This document shows, piece by piece, positions 22,882 to 33,927 of a DNA stretch of 64,000 nucleotides (position 1 is its first letter; each line of letters opens with the position of its first letter). The notes under the pieces were generated by a model. The model was not told the DNA's origin and did no database searches. It saw nothing but the letters and a program-made list of their open reading frames with translations. Origin of the DNA: Bradyrhizobium sp. NDS-1 (GTDB lineage Bacteria; Pseudomonadota; Alphaproteobacteria; Rhizobiales; Xanthobacteraceae); contig NZ_CP136628.1 of assembly GCF_032918005.1 (NCBI RefSeq), positions 372,001-436,000 of the forward strand, in the 5' to 3' direction. Position numbers and translations under genes: made by a program.

Positions 22882-22912
22882 CCGCCGAAGACCGAAACCC
22901 GGTCTTCGGCGG
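22882..22912 (+). terminator. Terminator after mdh
   Basis: A 12-bp perfect stem CCGCCGAAGACC/GGTCTTCGGCGG with a 7-nt loop followed by TTTCATTT, 14 bp past the mdh stop. Confidence 0.9.
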
Positions 22913-23073
22913 TTTCATTTCCGGGGCCCGGTTGTCCGGACAGGTCCCGGTTCGGCAGTCCAGAGATCGATGTCAAAGAATCCGGGTTGCAGTTCCTGTG
23001 GTATATGGTATGCCAGCCACAAGACTGAGGTGGGCCCAAGAGGTCACCGCCCGCGGGTTCAGGGAGCGACCAT

Positions 23074-24273
<1,200 letters not shown>

Positions 24274-24277
24274 GGCC

Positions 24278-24757
24278 ATGGCCCAGGACCATCTTGCCGC
24301 ATCATCTCCGCTCGCCGAGCACGCGCGTCTTTCCGCGTTCGCCGGCGAATGGGATGGCGAAGAGGTGGTTTTCCCGTCGCGCTGGAATGCGGGCGGGCCG
24401 GCCACCTCGCGCACTGTCGCGCGCATGGATCTCAATGGATTTTACTTGATCCAGGACAGCGTCCAGATGCGCGACGGCAAGCAGATCTTCGCCACCCACG
24501 GCATCTTCACCTTCGATCGCGACGACCGGACCTACAAACTGTTCTGGTACGATTCGCTCGGTTACACGCCACCCTCGCCCGCTTCCGGCGGGTGGGTCGG
24601 CAAGACCCTGACGCTGGTGCGCGGCTCGCTCCGCGGCAATGCGCGCCACGTCTACGAAATCATCAATGAGGATTCCTACTCGTTGAAGATCCAGTTCTCG
24701 CCGGACGCGGAAGGCTGGGCCGACGTGCTCACCGGCGTCTACCGCCGCATCCACTGA
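24278..24757 (+). CDS. DUF1579-like small protein between sucC and sucD
   Basis: A 159-aa soluble protein starting 4 bp after the sucC stop. The pattern LSAFAGEWDGEEVVFPS, ARMDLNGFYLIQD, FTFDRDDRTYKLFWYDSLG and VYEIINEDSYSLKI suggests a beta-barrel, lipocalin-like DUF1579 fold. No catalytic motif is evident and there is no signal peptide. The tight spacing implies co-translation with SucC. The position, splitting an otherwise contiguous sucCD pair, is unusual; whether the product touches the ligase is unknown. Confidence 0.75.
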   Translation: MAQDHLAASSPLAEHARLSAFAGEWDGEEVVFPSRWNAGGPATSRTVARMDLNGFYLIQDSVQMRDGKQIFATHGIFTFDRDDRTYKLFWYDSLGYTPPSPASGGWVGKTLTLVRGSLRGNARHVYEIINEDSYSLKIQFSPDAEGWADVLTGVYRRIH

Positions 24758-24790
24758 CCTCTCACTCGTTAGTTCGCGAAAGCAGACCTC

Positions 24791-25675
24791 ATGTCCATCC
24801 TGATCGACAAGAACACCAAGGTCATCTGCCAGGGCTTCACCGGCAAGAACGGCACCTTCCACTCGGAGGCCGCGATCGCCTATGGCACCAAGATGGTCGG
24901 CGGCACCTCGCCGGGCAAAGGCGGCTCGACGCATCTGGGCCTGCCGGTGTTCGACACCGTGCGCGATGCGCGTGAGAAGACCGGCGCCGACGCGTCGGTG
25001 ATCTACGTGCCGCCGCCGGGCGCGGCGGACGCGATCTGCGAAGCCATCGACGCCGAGATCCCGCTGATCGTCTGCATCACCGAGGGCATTCCCGTCATCG
25101 ACATGGTGCGTGTGAAGCGCTCACTGGCCGGCTCCAAGTCGCGCCTGATCGGGCCGAACTGCCCGGGCGTCATGACCGCCGGCGAGTGCAAGATCGGCAT
25201 CATGCCCGCCAACATCTTCAAGACCGGCTCGGTCGGCATCGTCTCCCGCTCCGGCACGCTGACCTATGAAGCCGTGTTCCAGACCTCCCAGGAAGGCCTC
25301 GGCCAGACCACCGCGGTCGGCATCGGCGGCGACCCGGTCAAGGGAACCGAGTTCATCGACGTGCTGGAAATGCTGCTCGCCGACCCCAAGACCGAATCCA
25401 TCATCATGATCGGCGAGATCGGCGGTTCCGCCGAGGAGGACGCCGCCCAGTTCCTTAAGGACGAGGCGAAGCGCGGCCGCAAGAAGCCGATGGTCGGCTT
25501 CATCGCCGGCGTCACTGCGCCTCCCGGCCGCCGCATGGGCCATGCCGGCGCGATCATTTCGGGCGGCAAAGGCGATGCCGGTTCCAAGACCGAGGCGATG
25601 AAATCGGCAGGGATTACAGTGTCACCCTCGCCGGCGCGGCTCGGCCATACGCTTGCCGAAAAGTTGAAAAGCTAA
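24791..25675 (+). CDS. sucD: Succinyl-CoA ligase subunit alpha
   Basis: A 294-aa CoA-binding subunit. Features: N-terminal [40 protein letters not shown] and the phosphohistidine loop GHAGAII near residue 249. It follows the DUF1579-like gene by 33 bp. Confidence 0.98.
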   Translation: MSILIDKNTKVICQGFTGKNGTFHSEAAIAYGTKMVGGTSPGKGGSTHLGLPVFDTVRDAREKTGADASVIYVPPPGAADAICEAIDAEIPLIVCITEGIPVIDMVRVKRSLAGSKSRLIGPNCPGVMTAGECKIGIMPANIFKTGSVGIVSRSGTLTYEAVFQTSQEGLGQTTAVGIGGDPVKGTEFIDVLEMLLADPKTESIIMIGEIGGSAEEDAAQFLKDEAKRGRKKPMVGFIAGVTAPPGRRMGHAGAIISGGKGDAGSKTEAMKSAGITVSPSPARLGHTLAEKLKS

Positions 25676-25812
25676 TTCACTTCTTCGTACTTTTCCGGGC
25701 GAAGTTTCGCAGCAAATAGGGTAAAGGGTGCCTGTCGCGCCGAGCCTCTGCCGGGGAGCTCGGCGTCAGCGCCGTTTGATATGCGCGAACCGAAATCGCC
25801 AGGAACTCCAGT

Positions 25813-28770
25813 ATGTCTCGCCAGGACGCGAACGCAGCCTTTGCCTTGTCTTCCTTTTTGCAGGGCACCAACGCCACCTACATCGACGAAATCTACGCCC
25901 GCTACGAGAAGGACCCGTCCTCGGTCGACGCCGAGTGGCAGGAGTTCTTCAAGAGCCTCAACGACCAGCCGGCCGACGTCCGGAAGAACGCCGAGGGCCC
26001 GTCCTGGGAGCGCGACAACTGGCCGCTGACCCCGAAGGATGACCTGACCTCCGCCCTCGACGGTAATTGGGCTGAAGTCGAGAAGGCGGTCGGCGGCAAG
26101 ATCGCCGCCAAGGCACAAGCCAAGGGCGCCGACATCTCCTCGGCCGACCTGCTCCAGGCCACGCGCGACTCCGTCCGTGCCCTGATGCTGATCCGCTCCT
26201 ACCGCATGCGTGGTCACTTCCACGCCAAGCTCGATCCGCTCGGCATCGAAGCCCAGCGCAACCGCGAAGAGCTCGACCCGCGCACTTACGGCTTCAGCGA
26301 AGCCGATTTCGACCGCAAGATCTTCCTCGACCACGTGCTCGGCCTCGAATACGGCAGCTTGCGCGAGATCACCGCGATCTGCGAGCGCACCTACTGCCAG
26401 ACGCTCGGCGTCGAGTTCATGCACATCAGCAACGCCGCGCAGAAGGCCTGGATCCAGGAGCGCATCGAGGGACCCGACAAGGAGATCTCGTTCACCCCTG
26501 AAGGTCGCAGAGCCATCCTGATGAAGCTGGTCGAAGCCGAAGGCTTCGAAAAGTTCTGCGACACCAAGTTCACCGGCACCAAGCGCTTCGGCCTCGACGG
26601 CGGCGAAGCCCTGATCCCCGCGCTCGAGCAGATCATCAAGCGCGGCGGCAATCTCGGCGTGAAGGAAATCGTGCTGGGCATGCCGCATCGCGGCCGCCTC
26701 AACGTGCTGACGCAGGTCATGGGCAAGGCGCACCGCGCGCTGTTCCACGAGTTCAAGGGTGGTTCGGCCAACCCGGACGCGGTCGAAGGCTCCGGCGACG
26801 TCAAGTATCACCTCGGCGCGTCCTCGGACCGCGAGTTCGACGGCAATCGCATCCATCTGTCGCTGACCGCGAACCCCTCGCATCTCGAGATCGTCGATCC
26901 CGTCGTGCTCGGCAAGGTGCGCGCCAAGCAGGATCAGCACGGCGATCCGCCCGACATGCGCATCTCGGTGATGCCTCTCTTGATGCATGGCGACGCAGCG
27001 TTCGCCGGCCAGGGCGTCGTCGCGGAATGTTTCGGCCTGTCCGACCTGAAGGGCTACCGCACCGGCGGATCCGTGCACTTCATCGTCAACAACCAGATCG
27101 GCTTCACCACCTATCCGCGCTACTCGCGTTCCTCGCCCTATCCGTCGGATGTGGCGAAGATGATCGATGCGCCGATCTTCCACGTCAACGGCGACGATCC
27201 GGAAGCCGTCGTGTTCGCGGCCAAGGTCGCGACCGAGTTCCGGCAGAAATTCCACAAGCCCGTCGTCATCGACATGTGGTGCTATCGCCGCTACGGCCAC
27301 AACGAAGGCGACGAGCCGGCTTTCACCCAGCCTGTGATGTACAAGCGGATCGCAGCCCATCCCTCGACGCTGACGCTCTACTCCAAGCGCCTGATCGCCG
27401 AAGGCGTGGTCACCGAGGGCGAGGTCGACAAGCTGAAGGCCGACTGGCGCGCCCGGCTCGATGCCGAGTTCGAGGCCGGCACCTCCTACAAGCCTAACAA
27501 GGCCGACTGGCTCGACGGCAAGTGGTCCGGCTTCAAGATCGCCGATCAGGAAGAGGACGCCCGTCGCGGCGTCACCGGCGTCGATCTGCCTGTTCTGAAG
27601 GACATCGGCCGCAAGATCACCAAGGTGCCGGATGGTTTTCGCGTCCACCGTACCATCCAGCGCTTCCTCGACAATCGCGCCAAGGCGATCGACACCGGTG
27701 CCGGCATCGACTGGGCAACCGGCGAAGCGCTGGCGTTCTGCACGTTGCTGCAGGAAAACCACCATGTCCGTCTGTCCGGGCAGGATTCCGAGCGCGGCAC
27801 CTTCTCGCAGCGCCATTCGGTCCTGATCGATCAGGAGACCGAGAATCGCTACACGCCGTTCAATCATCTCGGCAACGAGCAGGGACATTACGAGGTCATC
27901 AACTCGCTGCTGTCGGAAGAAGCCGTGCTCGGCTTCGAATACGGCTACTCGCTCGCCGAGCCGAACACGCTGACGCTGTGGGAAGCCCAGTTCGGCGACT
28001 TCGCCAACGGCGCGCAGGTCGTGTTCGACCAGTTCATCTCTTCGGGTGAGCGCAAATGGCTGCGCATGTCCGGCCTCGTCTGCCTCCTGCCGCACGGCTA
28101 TGAGGGCCAGGGACCGGAGCATTCCTCGGCGCGTCTGGAGCGTTTCCTGCAGATGAGCGCCGAAGACAACATGCAGGTGGTCTACCCGACCACGCCGGCG
28201 AACTATTTCCACGCGTTGCGCCGGCAGCTCCACCGCGAGATTCGCAAGCCGCTGATCATGATGACGCCGAAATCGCTGCTGCGCCACAAGCGGGCGGTCT
28301 CGCGTCTCGAGGAGCTGGCGAAGGGCACGACGTTCCACCGCATCCTCTATGATGACGCCCAGATGCTGCCGAACGAGCCCATCAAGCTCGTTCCGGACGA
28401 GAAGGTCCGCCGCATCGTGCTGTGCTCCGGCAAGGTCTATTACGACCTCTACGAGGAGCGCGAGAAGCGCGGCATCGACGACATCTATCTGATGCGCGTC
28501 GAGCAGCTCTATCCGGTGCCGCTGAAGGCGCTGGTGGCCGAGCTGTCGCGCTTCAAGAAGGCCGAAGTGGTGTGGTGCCAGGAAGAGCCCCGCAACATGG
28601 GTGCCTGGCACTTCATCGAGCCCTATCTGGAATGGGTGCTGAACCAGGTGAACGGTGCGAGCCGGCGTCCGCGTTATGTCGGCCGCGCCGCTTCCGCTGC
28701 GACCGCCACGGGTCTGATGTCCAAGCATCAGGCGCAGTTGAAGGCGTTCCTGGACGAAGCACTGAGCTGA
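25813..28770 (+). CDS. sucA: 2-oxoglutarate dehydrogenase E1 component
   Basis: A 985-aa thiamine-diphosphate decarboxylase. N-terminal LQGTNATYIDEIYARYEKDP (E2-binding part) precedes the TPP domain: EIVLGMPHRGRLNVL, a GDG-like MHGDAAFAGQGVVAE...NNQIGF block and YGHNEGDEPAFTQP. The C-terminal half has LPHGYEGQGPEHSSAR and EEPRNMGAW. Start at 25813 (MSRQDANAAFA). Forms the rate-limiting TCA complex with SucB and Lpd encoded just downstream. Confidence 0.98.
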   Translation: MSRQDANAAFALSSFLQGTNATYIDEIYARYEKDPSSVDAEWQEFFKSLNDQPADVRKNAEGPSWERDNWPLTPKDDLTSALDGNWAEVEKAVGGKIAAKAQAKGADISSADLLQATRDSVRALMLIRSYRMRGHFHAKLDPLGIEAQRNREELDPRTYGFSEADFDRKIFLDHVLGLEYGSLREITAICERTYCQTLGVEFMHISNAAQKAWIQERIEGPDKEISFTPEGRRAILMKLVEAEGFEKFCDTKFTGTKRFGLDGGEALIPALEQIIKRGGNLGVKEIVLGMPHRGRLNVLTQVMGKAHRALFHEFKGGSANPDAVEGSGDVKYHLGASSDREFDGNRIHLSLTANPSHLEIVDPVVLGKVRAKQDQHGDPPDMRISVMPLLMHGDAAFAGQGVVAECFGLSDLKGYRTGGSVHFIVNNQIGFTTYPRYSRSSPYPSDVAKMIDAPIFHVNGDDPEAVVFAAKVATEFRQKFHKPVVIDMWCYRRYGHNEGDEPAFTQPVMYKRIAAHPSTLTLYSKRLIAEGVVTEGEVDKLKADWRARLDAEFEAGTSYKPNKADWLDGKWSGFKIADQEEDARRGVTGVDLPVLKDIGRKITKVPDGFRVHRTIQRFLDNRAKAIDTGAGIDWATGEALAFCTLLQENHHVRLSGQDSERGTFSQRHSVLIDQETENRYTPFNHLGNEQGHYEVINSLLSEEAVLGFEYGYSLAEPNTLTLWEAQFGDFANGAQVVFDQFISSGERKWLRMSGLVCLLPHGYEGQGPEHSSARLERFLQMSAEDNMQVVYPTTPANYFHALRRQLHREIRKPLIMMTPKSLLRHKRAVSRLEELAKGTTFHRILYDDAQMLPNEPIKLVPDEKVRRIVLCSGKVYYDLYEEREKRGIDDIYLMRVEQLYPVPLKALVAELSRFKKAEVVWCQEEPRNMGAWHFIEPYLEWVLNQVNGASRRPRYVGRAASAATATGLMSKHQAQLKAFLDEALS

Positions 28771-28789
28771 ATTTCTTGAACTGCGTCAG

Positions 28790-28828
28790 GCCCCGCCTTC
28801 GTGTGCAACCAGCGCACTGGAGCGGGGC
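28790..28828 (+). other. Intercistronic hairpin between sucA and sucB
   Basis: GCCCCGC (28790-28796) pairs with GCGGGGC (28822-28828) and an inner stem GTGTGC/GCGCAC closes a 5-nt loop. It starts 20 bp after the sucA stop within a 179-bp gap. No U-tract follows, so an mRNA-stabilising or processing structure is more likely than a terminator. Confidence 0.6.
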
Positions 28829-28949
28829 ATCCAACACGCCGTGACGTCCGTGCCCCGTACGAGCTCCCGGTTTGCTGGATGGCTTGCTTTTCGCAGGCGA
28901 TGGCATCCGCACTTATGACCGCATTGGCGATCCCTAAGGACAAAAGACC

Positions 28950-30188
28950 ATGACTGAAATTCGTGTGCCGACGCTCGGCGAATCCGTCACCGAGGCCACC
29001 ATCGGCCGCTGGTTCAAGAAGGCCGGCGATCCTGTCGCCGTCGACGAGCCCTTGGTGGAGCTCGAGACCGACAAGGTCACCATCGAAGTCCCGGCGCCGT
29101 CCGCCGGCACGCTGAGCGAGATCATCGCCGCCGATGGCGCGACCGTCGCGGTCGGCGCGCTACTCGGCCAGATCACCGACGGTGTCGGCGCTGCCAAGCC
29201 GGCCGCTGCGCCGGCCAAGCCTGCTGCAGCCGCTCCCGCGGCAGCAGCTGCTGCACCGGCTCCGGCTGCGAAGGCGCCGCCGGCCGACGCCCCGCTCGCG
29301 CCTTCCGTGCGGAAACTGTCGGCCGAGAGCGGCGTCGATGCCTCGACCGTTCCGGGCTCCGGCAAGGACGGCCGCGTTACCAAGGGCGACATGCTCGCCG
29401 CGATCGAGCGTGCGGCCTCCGCGCCGACCCCGGTCAACCAGCCCGCCGCCGCCGTGCAGGTGCGCGCGCCCTCGCCGGCCGATGACGCCGCCCGCGAAGA
29501 GCGCGTCAAGATGACCCGCCTGCGCCAGACCATCGCGCGCCGCCTCAAGGACGTGCAGAACACCGCGGCCATGCTCACGACCTTCAACGAGGTCGACATG
29601 ACCAACGTGATGGCACTGCGCGCGCACTACAAGGATGCGTTCGAGAAGAAGCACGGCAGCAAGCTCGGCTTCATGGGCTTCTTCACCAAGGCCGTCGTGC
29701 AGGCGCTGAAGGACATCCCGGCCGTCAACGCCGAGATCGACGGCACCGATCTGATCTACAAGAACTATTACCACATCGGAGTCGCCGTCGGCACCGACAA
29801 GGGCCTCGTCGTGCCCGTGGTGCGCGACTGCGACCACAAGTCGATCGCCGACATCGAGAAGGGCATCGCCGATTTCGGCCGCCGCGCCCGTGACGGCCAG
29901 CTCAAGATCGACGAGATGCAGGGCGGCACCTTCACCATCACCAATGGTGGCATCTACGGCTCGCTGATGTCGACCCCGATCCTGAACGCGCCGCAGTCCG
30001 GCATCCTCGGCATGCACAAGATCCAGGAGCGGCCGATGGTCGTCGGCGGCAAGATCGAGGTCCGCCCGATGATGTACCTGGCACTGTCCTACGATCACCG
30101 CGTCATCGACGGCAAGGAAGCCGTCACCTTCCTGGTTCGGGTCAAGGAGAGCCTGGAAGATCCGGCGCGCCTCGTGCTCGATCTCTGA
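28950..30188 (+). CDS. sucB: Dihydrolipoyllysine succinyltransferase (E2 of 2-oxoglutarate dehydrogenase)
   Basis: A 412-aa E2: one lipoyl domain with the lipoylated lysine in [11 protein letters not shown] (about residue 43); an Ala/Pro-rich linker (about 80-115); a peripheral-subunit-binding domain [14 protein letters not shown] (about 116-150); and a C-terminal catalytic domain ending with the active-site [13 protein letters not shown]. The Ala/Pro linker is long and low-complexity, as usual. Substrate assignment rests on the sucA-sucB-lpd context. Confidence 0.97.
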   Translation: MTEIRVPTLGESVTEATIGRWFKKAGDPVAVDEPLVELETDKVTIEVPAPSAGTLSEIIAADGATVAVGALLGQITDGVGAAKPAAAPAKPAAAAPAAAAAAPAPAAKAPPADAPLAPSVRKLSAESGVDASTVPGSGKDGRVTKGDMLAAIERAASAPTPVNQPAAAVQVRAPSPADDAAREERVKMTRLRQTIARRLKDVQNTAAMLTTFNEVDMTNVMALRAHYKDAFEKKHGSKLGFMGFFTKAVVQALKDIPAVNAEIDGTDLIYKNYYHIGVAVGTDKGLVVPVVRDCDHKSIADIEKGIADFGRRARDGQLKIDEMQGGTFTITNGGIYGSLMSTPILNAPQSGILGMHKIQERPMVVGGKIEVRPMMYLALSYDHRVIDGKEAVTFLVRVKESLEDPARLVLDL

Positions 30189-30240
30189 TCCCTGATGCTC
30201 TGCGAGCGCCGCCGCCATTCGCGACGGCGCATGTCGAACC

Positions 30241-31002
30241 ATGGAGGCGCGCGTGACGGATAAGGTCGTTGTCATCACCGGCGGCAGCCGCGGCATCGGG
30301 CGGGCGACCGCGATTGCCGCGGCCGCGCGCGGCTATCGGGTCGTGGTTGGCTACGCCAGCAACAAGAGGGCCGCCGACGAGGTGGTCGCGCAGATCGCGG
30401 CCAGCAACGGCAAGGCCATCGCGGTGAAGTGCGATGTCGCCGAGGAACGCGACATCGTCGACCTCTTCAAGGAAGCCGACAAGTTCGGCACGCTCGGCGC
30501 CCTCGTCAACAACGGCGGCATCGTCGGCACGAGCGGCGTGCGCGTCGACGAGATGTCGGCCGAGCGCATCCAGCGCGTGATGGCGGTCAACGTCACCGGC
30601 TCGATCCTTTGCGCGCGCGAGGCTGTGAAGCGGATGTCGACCAGGCATGGCGGCAAGGGCGGCGTCATCGTCAATCTGTCGTCGGTGGCGGCCAAGCTCG
30701 GCGCGCCCAACACCTATGTCGATTATGCCGCTTCTAAAGGCGCGATCGATTCCTTCACCACCGGCCTCGGCTACGAGGTCGCCGGCGAAGGCATTCGTGT
30801 CGCGGGCATTCGCCCCGGCCTGATCGATACCGAAATTCACGCCTCCGGCGGCGAGCCCGACCGGCATCATCGTCTGGCCCACATGGTGCCGATGAAGCGC
30901 GTCGGCACCGCCGATGAAATCGCCAACGCCATCGTCTGGCTGATGTCGGACGAGGCCTCCTACGTCACCGCAGCCACTCTCGATGTGTCCGGCGGACGCT
31001 GA
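30241..31002 (+). CDS. SDR family oxidoreductase
   Basis: A 253-aa short-chain dehydrogenase: [10 protein letters not shown] nucleotide loop at about 13-22, NNGG (about 96), catalytic Ser in VNLSSVAAK, and YxxxK as [10 protein letters not shown] (Tyr161/Lys165 approx.). Glycine-rich loop plus [11 protein letters not shown] suggests NADP preference. Start is ATG 30241, but GTG at 30253 is possible. It lies between sucB (53 bp) and lpdA (57 bp), so it is probably in the operon; its substrate is unknown. Confidence 0.9.
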   Translation: MEARVTDKVVVITGGSRGIGRATAIAAAARGYRVVVGYASNKRAADEVVAQIAASNGKAIAVKCDVAEERDIVDLFKEADKFGTLGALVNNGGIVGTSGVRVDEMSAERIQRVMAVNVTGSILCAREAVKRMSTRHGGKGGVIVNLSSVAAKLGAPNTYVDYAASKGAIDSFTTGLGYEVAGEGIRVAGIRPGLIDTEIHASGGEPDRHHRLAHMVPMKRVGTADEIANAIVWLMSDEASYVTAATLDVSGGR

Positions 31003-31058
31003 CGCGCCGCGCGGACGCTGACGCATCCCATCACGCTAAACTCACGGGACTTCCTCTC

Positions 31059-32459
31059 ATGGCTACCTACGATCTCGTCGTCATCGGCACCGGACCTGGC
31101 GGTTATGTCTGCGCGGTGCGCGCAGCCCAGCTCGGCATGAAGGTCGCCGTGGTCGAAAAGAACGCCACCCTCGGCGGCACCTGCCTCAATGTCGGCTGCA
31201 TGCCGTCGAAGGCGCTGCTGCACGCCTCCGAGATGTTCGAGGAAGCCGGGCACTCCTTCGCCAAGATGGGCATATCGGTGTCGTCGCCGAAGCTCGATCT
31301 CCCCGCGATGATGAACTTCAAGCAGCAGGGCATCGACGGCAACGTCAAGGGCGTCGAGTTCCTGATGAAGAAGAACAAGATCGACGTGCTCAAGGGCACC
31401 GGCAAGATCCTGGGGACCGGCAAGGTGGAAGTCTCCGCCGACGGCAAGTCGCAAGTTGTCGAGACCAAGAACATCGTGATCGCCACCGGCTCGGACATCG
31501 CGCGTCTGAAGGGCATCGAGATCGACGAGAAGCGCATCGTGTCCTCGACCGGCGCGTTGTCGCTGGACAAGGTCCCCGGCAAGCTGCTGATCGTCGGCGC
31601 CGGCGTGATCGGCCTCGAGCTCGGCTCGGTCTGGCATCGTCTCGGTGCCGAAGTCGTCGTCGTCGAATTCCTCGACCGTATCCTGCCCGGCATGGACGGC
31701 GAGATCGCCAAGCAATTCCAGCGCATCCTGGAAAAACAGGGCTTTGCGTTCAAGCTCGGCGCCAAGGTCACCGCGGTCGACAGCTCCGGCAAGACGCTGA
31801 AGGCGACGATCGAGCCCGCCGCCGGCGGCGCCGCCGAGACGCTGGAAGCCGACGTCGTGCTGGTCTGCATCGGCCGCGTGCCCTACACCGACGCGCTCGG
31901 CCTGAAGGAGGCCGGCGTTGCGCTCGATCCCCGCGGCCGCGTCCAGATCGATCCGCATTTCGCCACCAGCCTGAAGGGCGTCTATGCCATCGGCGACGTC
32001 GTTGCAGGCCCGATGCTTGCGCACAAGGCCGAGGACGAGGGCGTTGCGGTCGCGGAGATCATCGCAGGCCAGGCCGGCCACGTGAACTACGACGTGATCC
32101 CGGGCGTCGTGTATACGACGCCGGAAGTGTCCTCCGTCGGCAAGACCGAGGAGGAGCTGAAGCAGGCGGGCGTGGCTTATACGGTCGGAAAATTTCCCTT
32201 CACCGCCAATGGCCGCTCCAAGGTCAATCAGACCACCGACGGCTTCGTGAAGATTCTCGCGGATGCGAAGACCGATCGTGTGCTCGGCGTGCACATCATC
32301 GGCATTGAGGCCGGCGAGATGATCCATGAGGCGGCCGTTCTGATGGAGTTTGGCGGCAGCGCGGAAGATCTCGCGCGCACCTGCCACGCCCATCCGACCC
32401 GCTCGGAAGCCGTCAAGGAGGCCGCGCTTGCAGTGGGCAAGCGGGCCATCCATATGTAG
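31059..32459 (+). CDS. lpdA: Dihydrolipoyl dehydrogenase (E3)
   Basis: A 466-aa flavoprotein: FAD loop [17 protein letters not shown], redox-active disulfide [16 protein letters not shown] (Cys45/Cys50 approx.), NAD loop [13 protein letters not shown], second FAD motif [20 protein letters not shown] and the C-terminal [14 protein letters not shown] with the His-Glu pair. It regenerates lipoamide on SucB. Confidence 0.98.
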   Translation: MATYDLVVIGTGPGGYVCAVRAAQLGMKVAVVEKNATLGGTCLNVGCMPSKALLHASEMFEEAGHSFAKMGISVSSPKLDLPAMMNFKQQGIDGNVKGVEFLMKKNKIDVLKGTGKILGTGKVEVSADGKSQVVETKNIVIATGSDIARLKGIEIDEKRIVSSTGALSLDKVPGKLLIVGAGVIGLELGSVWHRLGAEVVVVEFLDRILPGMDGEIAKQFQRILEKQGFAFKLGAKVTAVDSSGKTLKATIEPAAGGAAETLEADVVLVCIGRVPYTDALGLKEAGVALDPRGRVQIDPHFATSLKGVYAIGDVVAGPMLAHKAEDEGVAVAEIIAGQAGHVNYDVIPGVVYTTPEVSSVGKTEEELKQAGVAYTVGKFPFTANGRSKVNQTTDGFVKILADAKTDRVLGVHIIGIEAGEMIHEAAVLMEFGGSAEDLARTCHAHPTRSEAVKEAALAVGKRAIHM

Positions 32460-32494
32460 CCACGCGCCCAGGAACCGAAACGGGCGGGAAACAC

Positions 32495-33025
32495 ATGCTG
32501 CGCCGCCTTCTTCAACCGGTCTGGGTCCTGCTTGCGATCGTCTTCCTGATCGAAGCCTGGCTGTGGGACCATCTCGAGCCGATCGTCGCGCGGATTGTGG
32601 CGGCCGTTCCGCTGGCGCGCTTCAAGCAGTGGCTGACGGATCGCGTCGATGCGCTGTCGCCGGCGATGACGCTGCTCGTGTTCGCGGTCCCCGTCATTCC
32701 GCTGTTTCCGCTCAAGCTGGTCGGCCTGTGGCTGCTCGCGCACGAATACTGGATCAGCGCGTTCTTCACGATCGTATTCGGCAAGTTGGTCGGCGTCGGC
32801 GTCACCGCCTTCGTGTTCGACGTGACGCGCGCCAAGCTCCTGGAGATGCGCTGGTTCGAGCGGATCTACGATCTCGTGCTGAAGGTGCGCGCCAAGGCGG
32901 CGGAGCTTGTCAACCCGATCAAGCAGCGCATTCGCGAGCTGATCGCCGGCGATGGCGAGGGCTGGTCGTCACGCACGCTGCGTATGATCCAGCGGTTCAG
33001 GAAGAGCGTGCACCAGGCGCGGTAG
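32495..33025 (+). CDS. Conserved-looking inner membrane protein of unknown function
   Basis: A 176-aa protein with three likely spans (WVLLAIVFLIEAWLW; MTLLVFAVPVIPLFPLKLVG; YWISAFFTIVFGKLVGVGVT) and a basic cytoplasmic tail of about 60 residues. I recognise the type, a small alphaproteobacterial membrane protein with no assigned function. It follows lpdA by 35 bp, so co-transcription is likely. A family C repeat lies directly downstream. Confidence 0.75.
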   Translation: MLRRLLQPVWVLLAIVFLIEAWLWDHLEPIVARIVAAVPLARFKQWLTDRVDALSPAMTLLVFAVPVIPLFPLKLVGLWLLAHEYWISAFFTIVFGKLVGVGVTAFVFDVTRAKLLEMRWFERIYDLVLKVRAKAAELVNPIKQRIRELIAGDGEGWSSRTLRMIQRFRKSVHQAR

Positions 33026-33049
33026 TCCCGCCGCTTGTACATACTCGCT

Positions 33050-33150
33050 GTCATTGCCCGCGAAGGCGGGCAATCCAGAATTCCAGAGACGGCGAGCTAG
33101 AACCGAGGTGCCGTGGAGTACTGGATGCCCCGGTCAAGCCGGGGCATGAC
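33050..33150. repeat. Palindromic intergenic repeat, family C copy 2
   Basis: Two hairpin ends: GTCATTGCCCGCGAAGGCGG onward (33050-33078) and CTGGATGCCCCGGTCAAGCC onward (33121-33150). Both ends read toward CCAG/CTGG, making an imperfect inverted pair. Confidence 0.82.
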
Positions 33151-33194
33151 ACTGTCTGTGTGGTTTCAAGCGTGCGCAGCAGCGCCCGAATCCC

Positions 33195-33788
33195 TCAATG
33201 CAGATGCAGCAGATGCGGCCACCACAGGCCGAGCGCGGTCATGAGGAGGCCGGCGATCGTCAGCGCACCGCTGACATAGGCGAGCACGAGCATGCCGGTG
33301 ATGATCGTCGCCGACGCCAGCACGATGCCGATCTGGAACGCGGCCGAGGCCAATTCGAAATGGTGGTATTTCGCGGTCGCCTCGTCGCGGGCGTGCTCGG
33401 CGTGCTTGGCTTTCTCCGCGAGTTGCTCGGTACCTTCGCCGGTCTCGGGCTCGGAGCGATAGCGCTGCGCGGTCTTGGTCCAATCGTCGATCTGCTTCTG
33501 CACGGTCGGCTTCATGGCCGCATCGTCGGCCAGCGAGCCCAGCGTCAGCTTGCCTTGCTCGGCCGCCGTGATCACCACGGTGCGGCGGATGCTCTTGGCC
33601 TGGAAGAACGCCCAGAGATTGGATGCCTCGACATTCTTGCTGATCGATTCGGTCTGGGCGCCTTTGCCCAGCGTCTCCGAGATCGCCAGGAAAAGCGCCA
33701 GAACGGCGATCAGGAGCGCGATCTTCTTGTTCGAGCCGGACGCGTGTTCGGCGTGCTCGGCATGCTCCATGCTTTCATGTGCGCCCAT
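33195..33788 (-). CDS. DUF4337 domain-containing membrane protein
   Basis: A 197-aa protein. The start at 33788 is preceded by AGGAGAG on the minus strand; a longer in-frame extension is rejected. A His/Glu-rich N-terminus (HESMEHAEHAEHASG) precedes one span (IALLIAVLALFLAISE), a charged coiled-coil-like middle with NLWAFFQAKSIRRT, and two C-terminal spans. This matches DUF4337 in outline. Function unknown. The His-rich head could bind metal, but that is speculation. Confidence 0.82.
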   Translation of the reverse strand: MGAHESMEHAEHAEHASGSNKKIALLIAVLALFLAISETLGKGAQTESISKNVEASNLWAFFQAKSIRRTVVITAAEQGKLTLGSLADDAAMKPTVQKQIDDWTKTAQRYRSEPETGEGTEQLAEKAKHAEHARDEATAKYHHFELASAAFQIGIVLASATIITGMLVLAYVSGALTIAGLLMTALGLWWPHLLHLH

Positions 33789-33927
33789 AAATCTCTCCTG
33801 CCTCGGTTCCGCAACGAATGACCGAACCGCGTGCGCCGCGCAAGAGGCACGAGAGCTATGACGAGAGTGTGTCAGTCTGTCGGCTGCGGAGCCTGCTGGG
33901 CAGGCGCGCGAGCGACACGTCGATCGT

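Noticed and set aside
25672..28728. 1018-aa open frame on the minus strand opposite sucA
   Set aside because: It is an antisense shadow of a GC-rich gene: the sense strand carries an intact 985-aa E1 enzyme, while the antisense product is low-complexity and Arg/Gly/His-rich.
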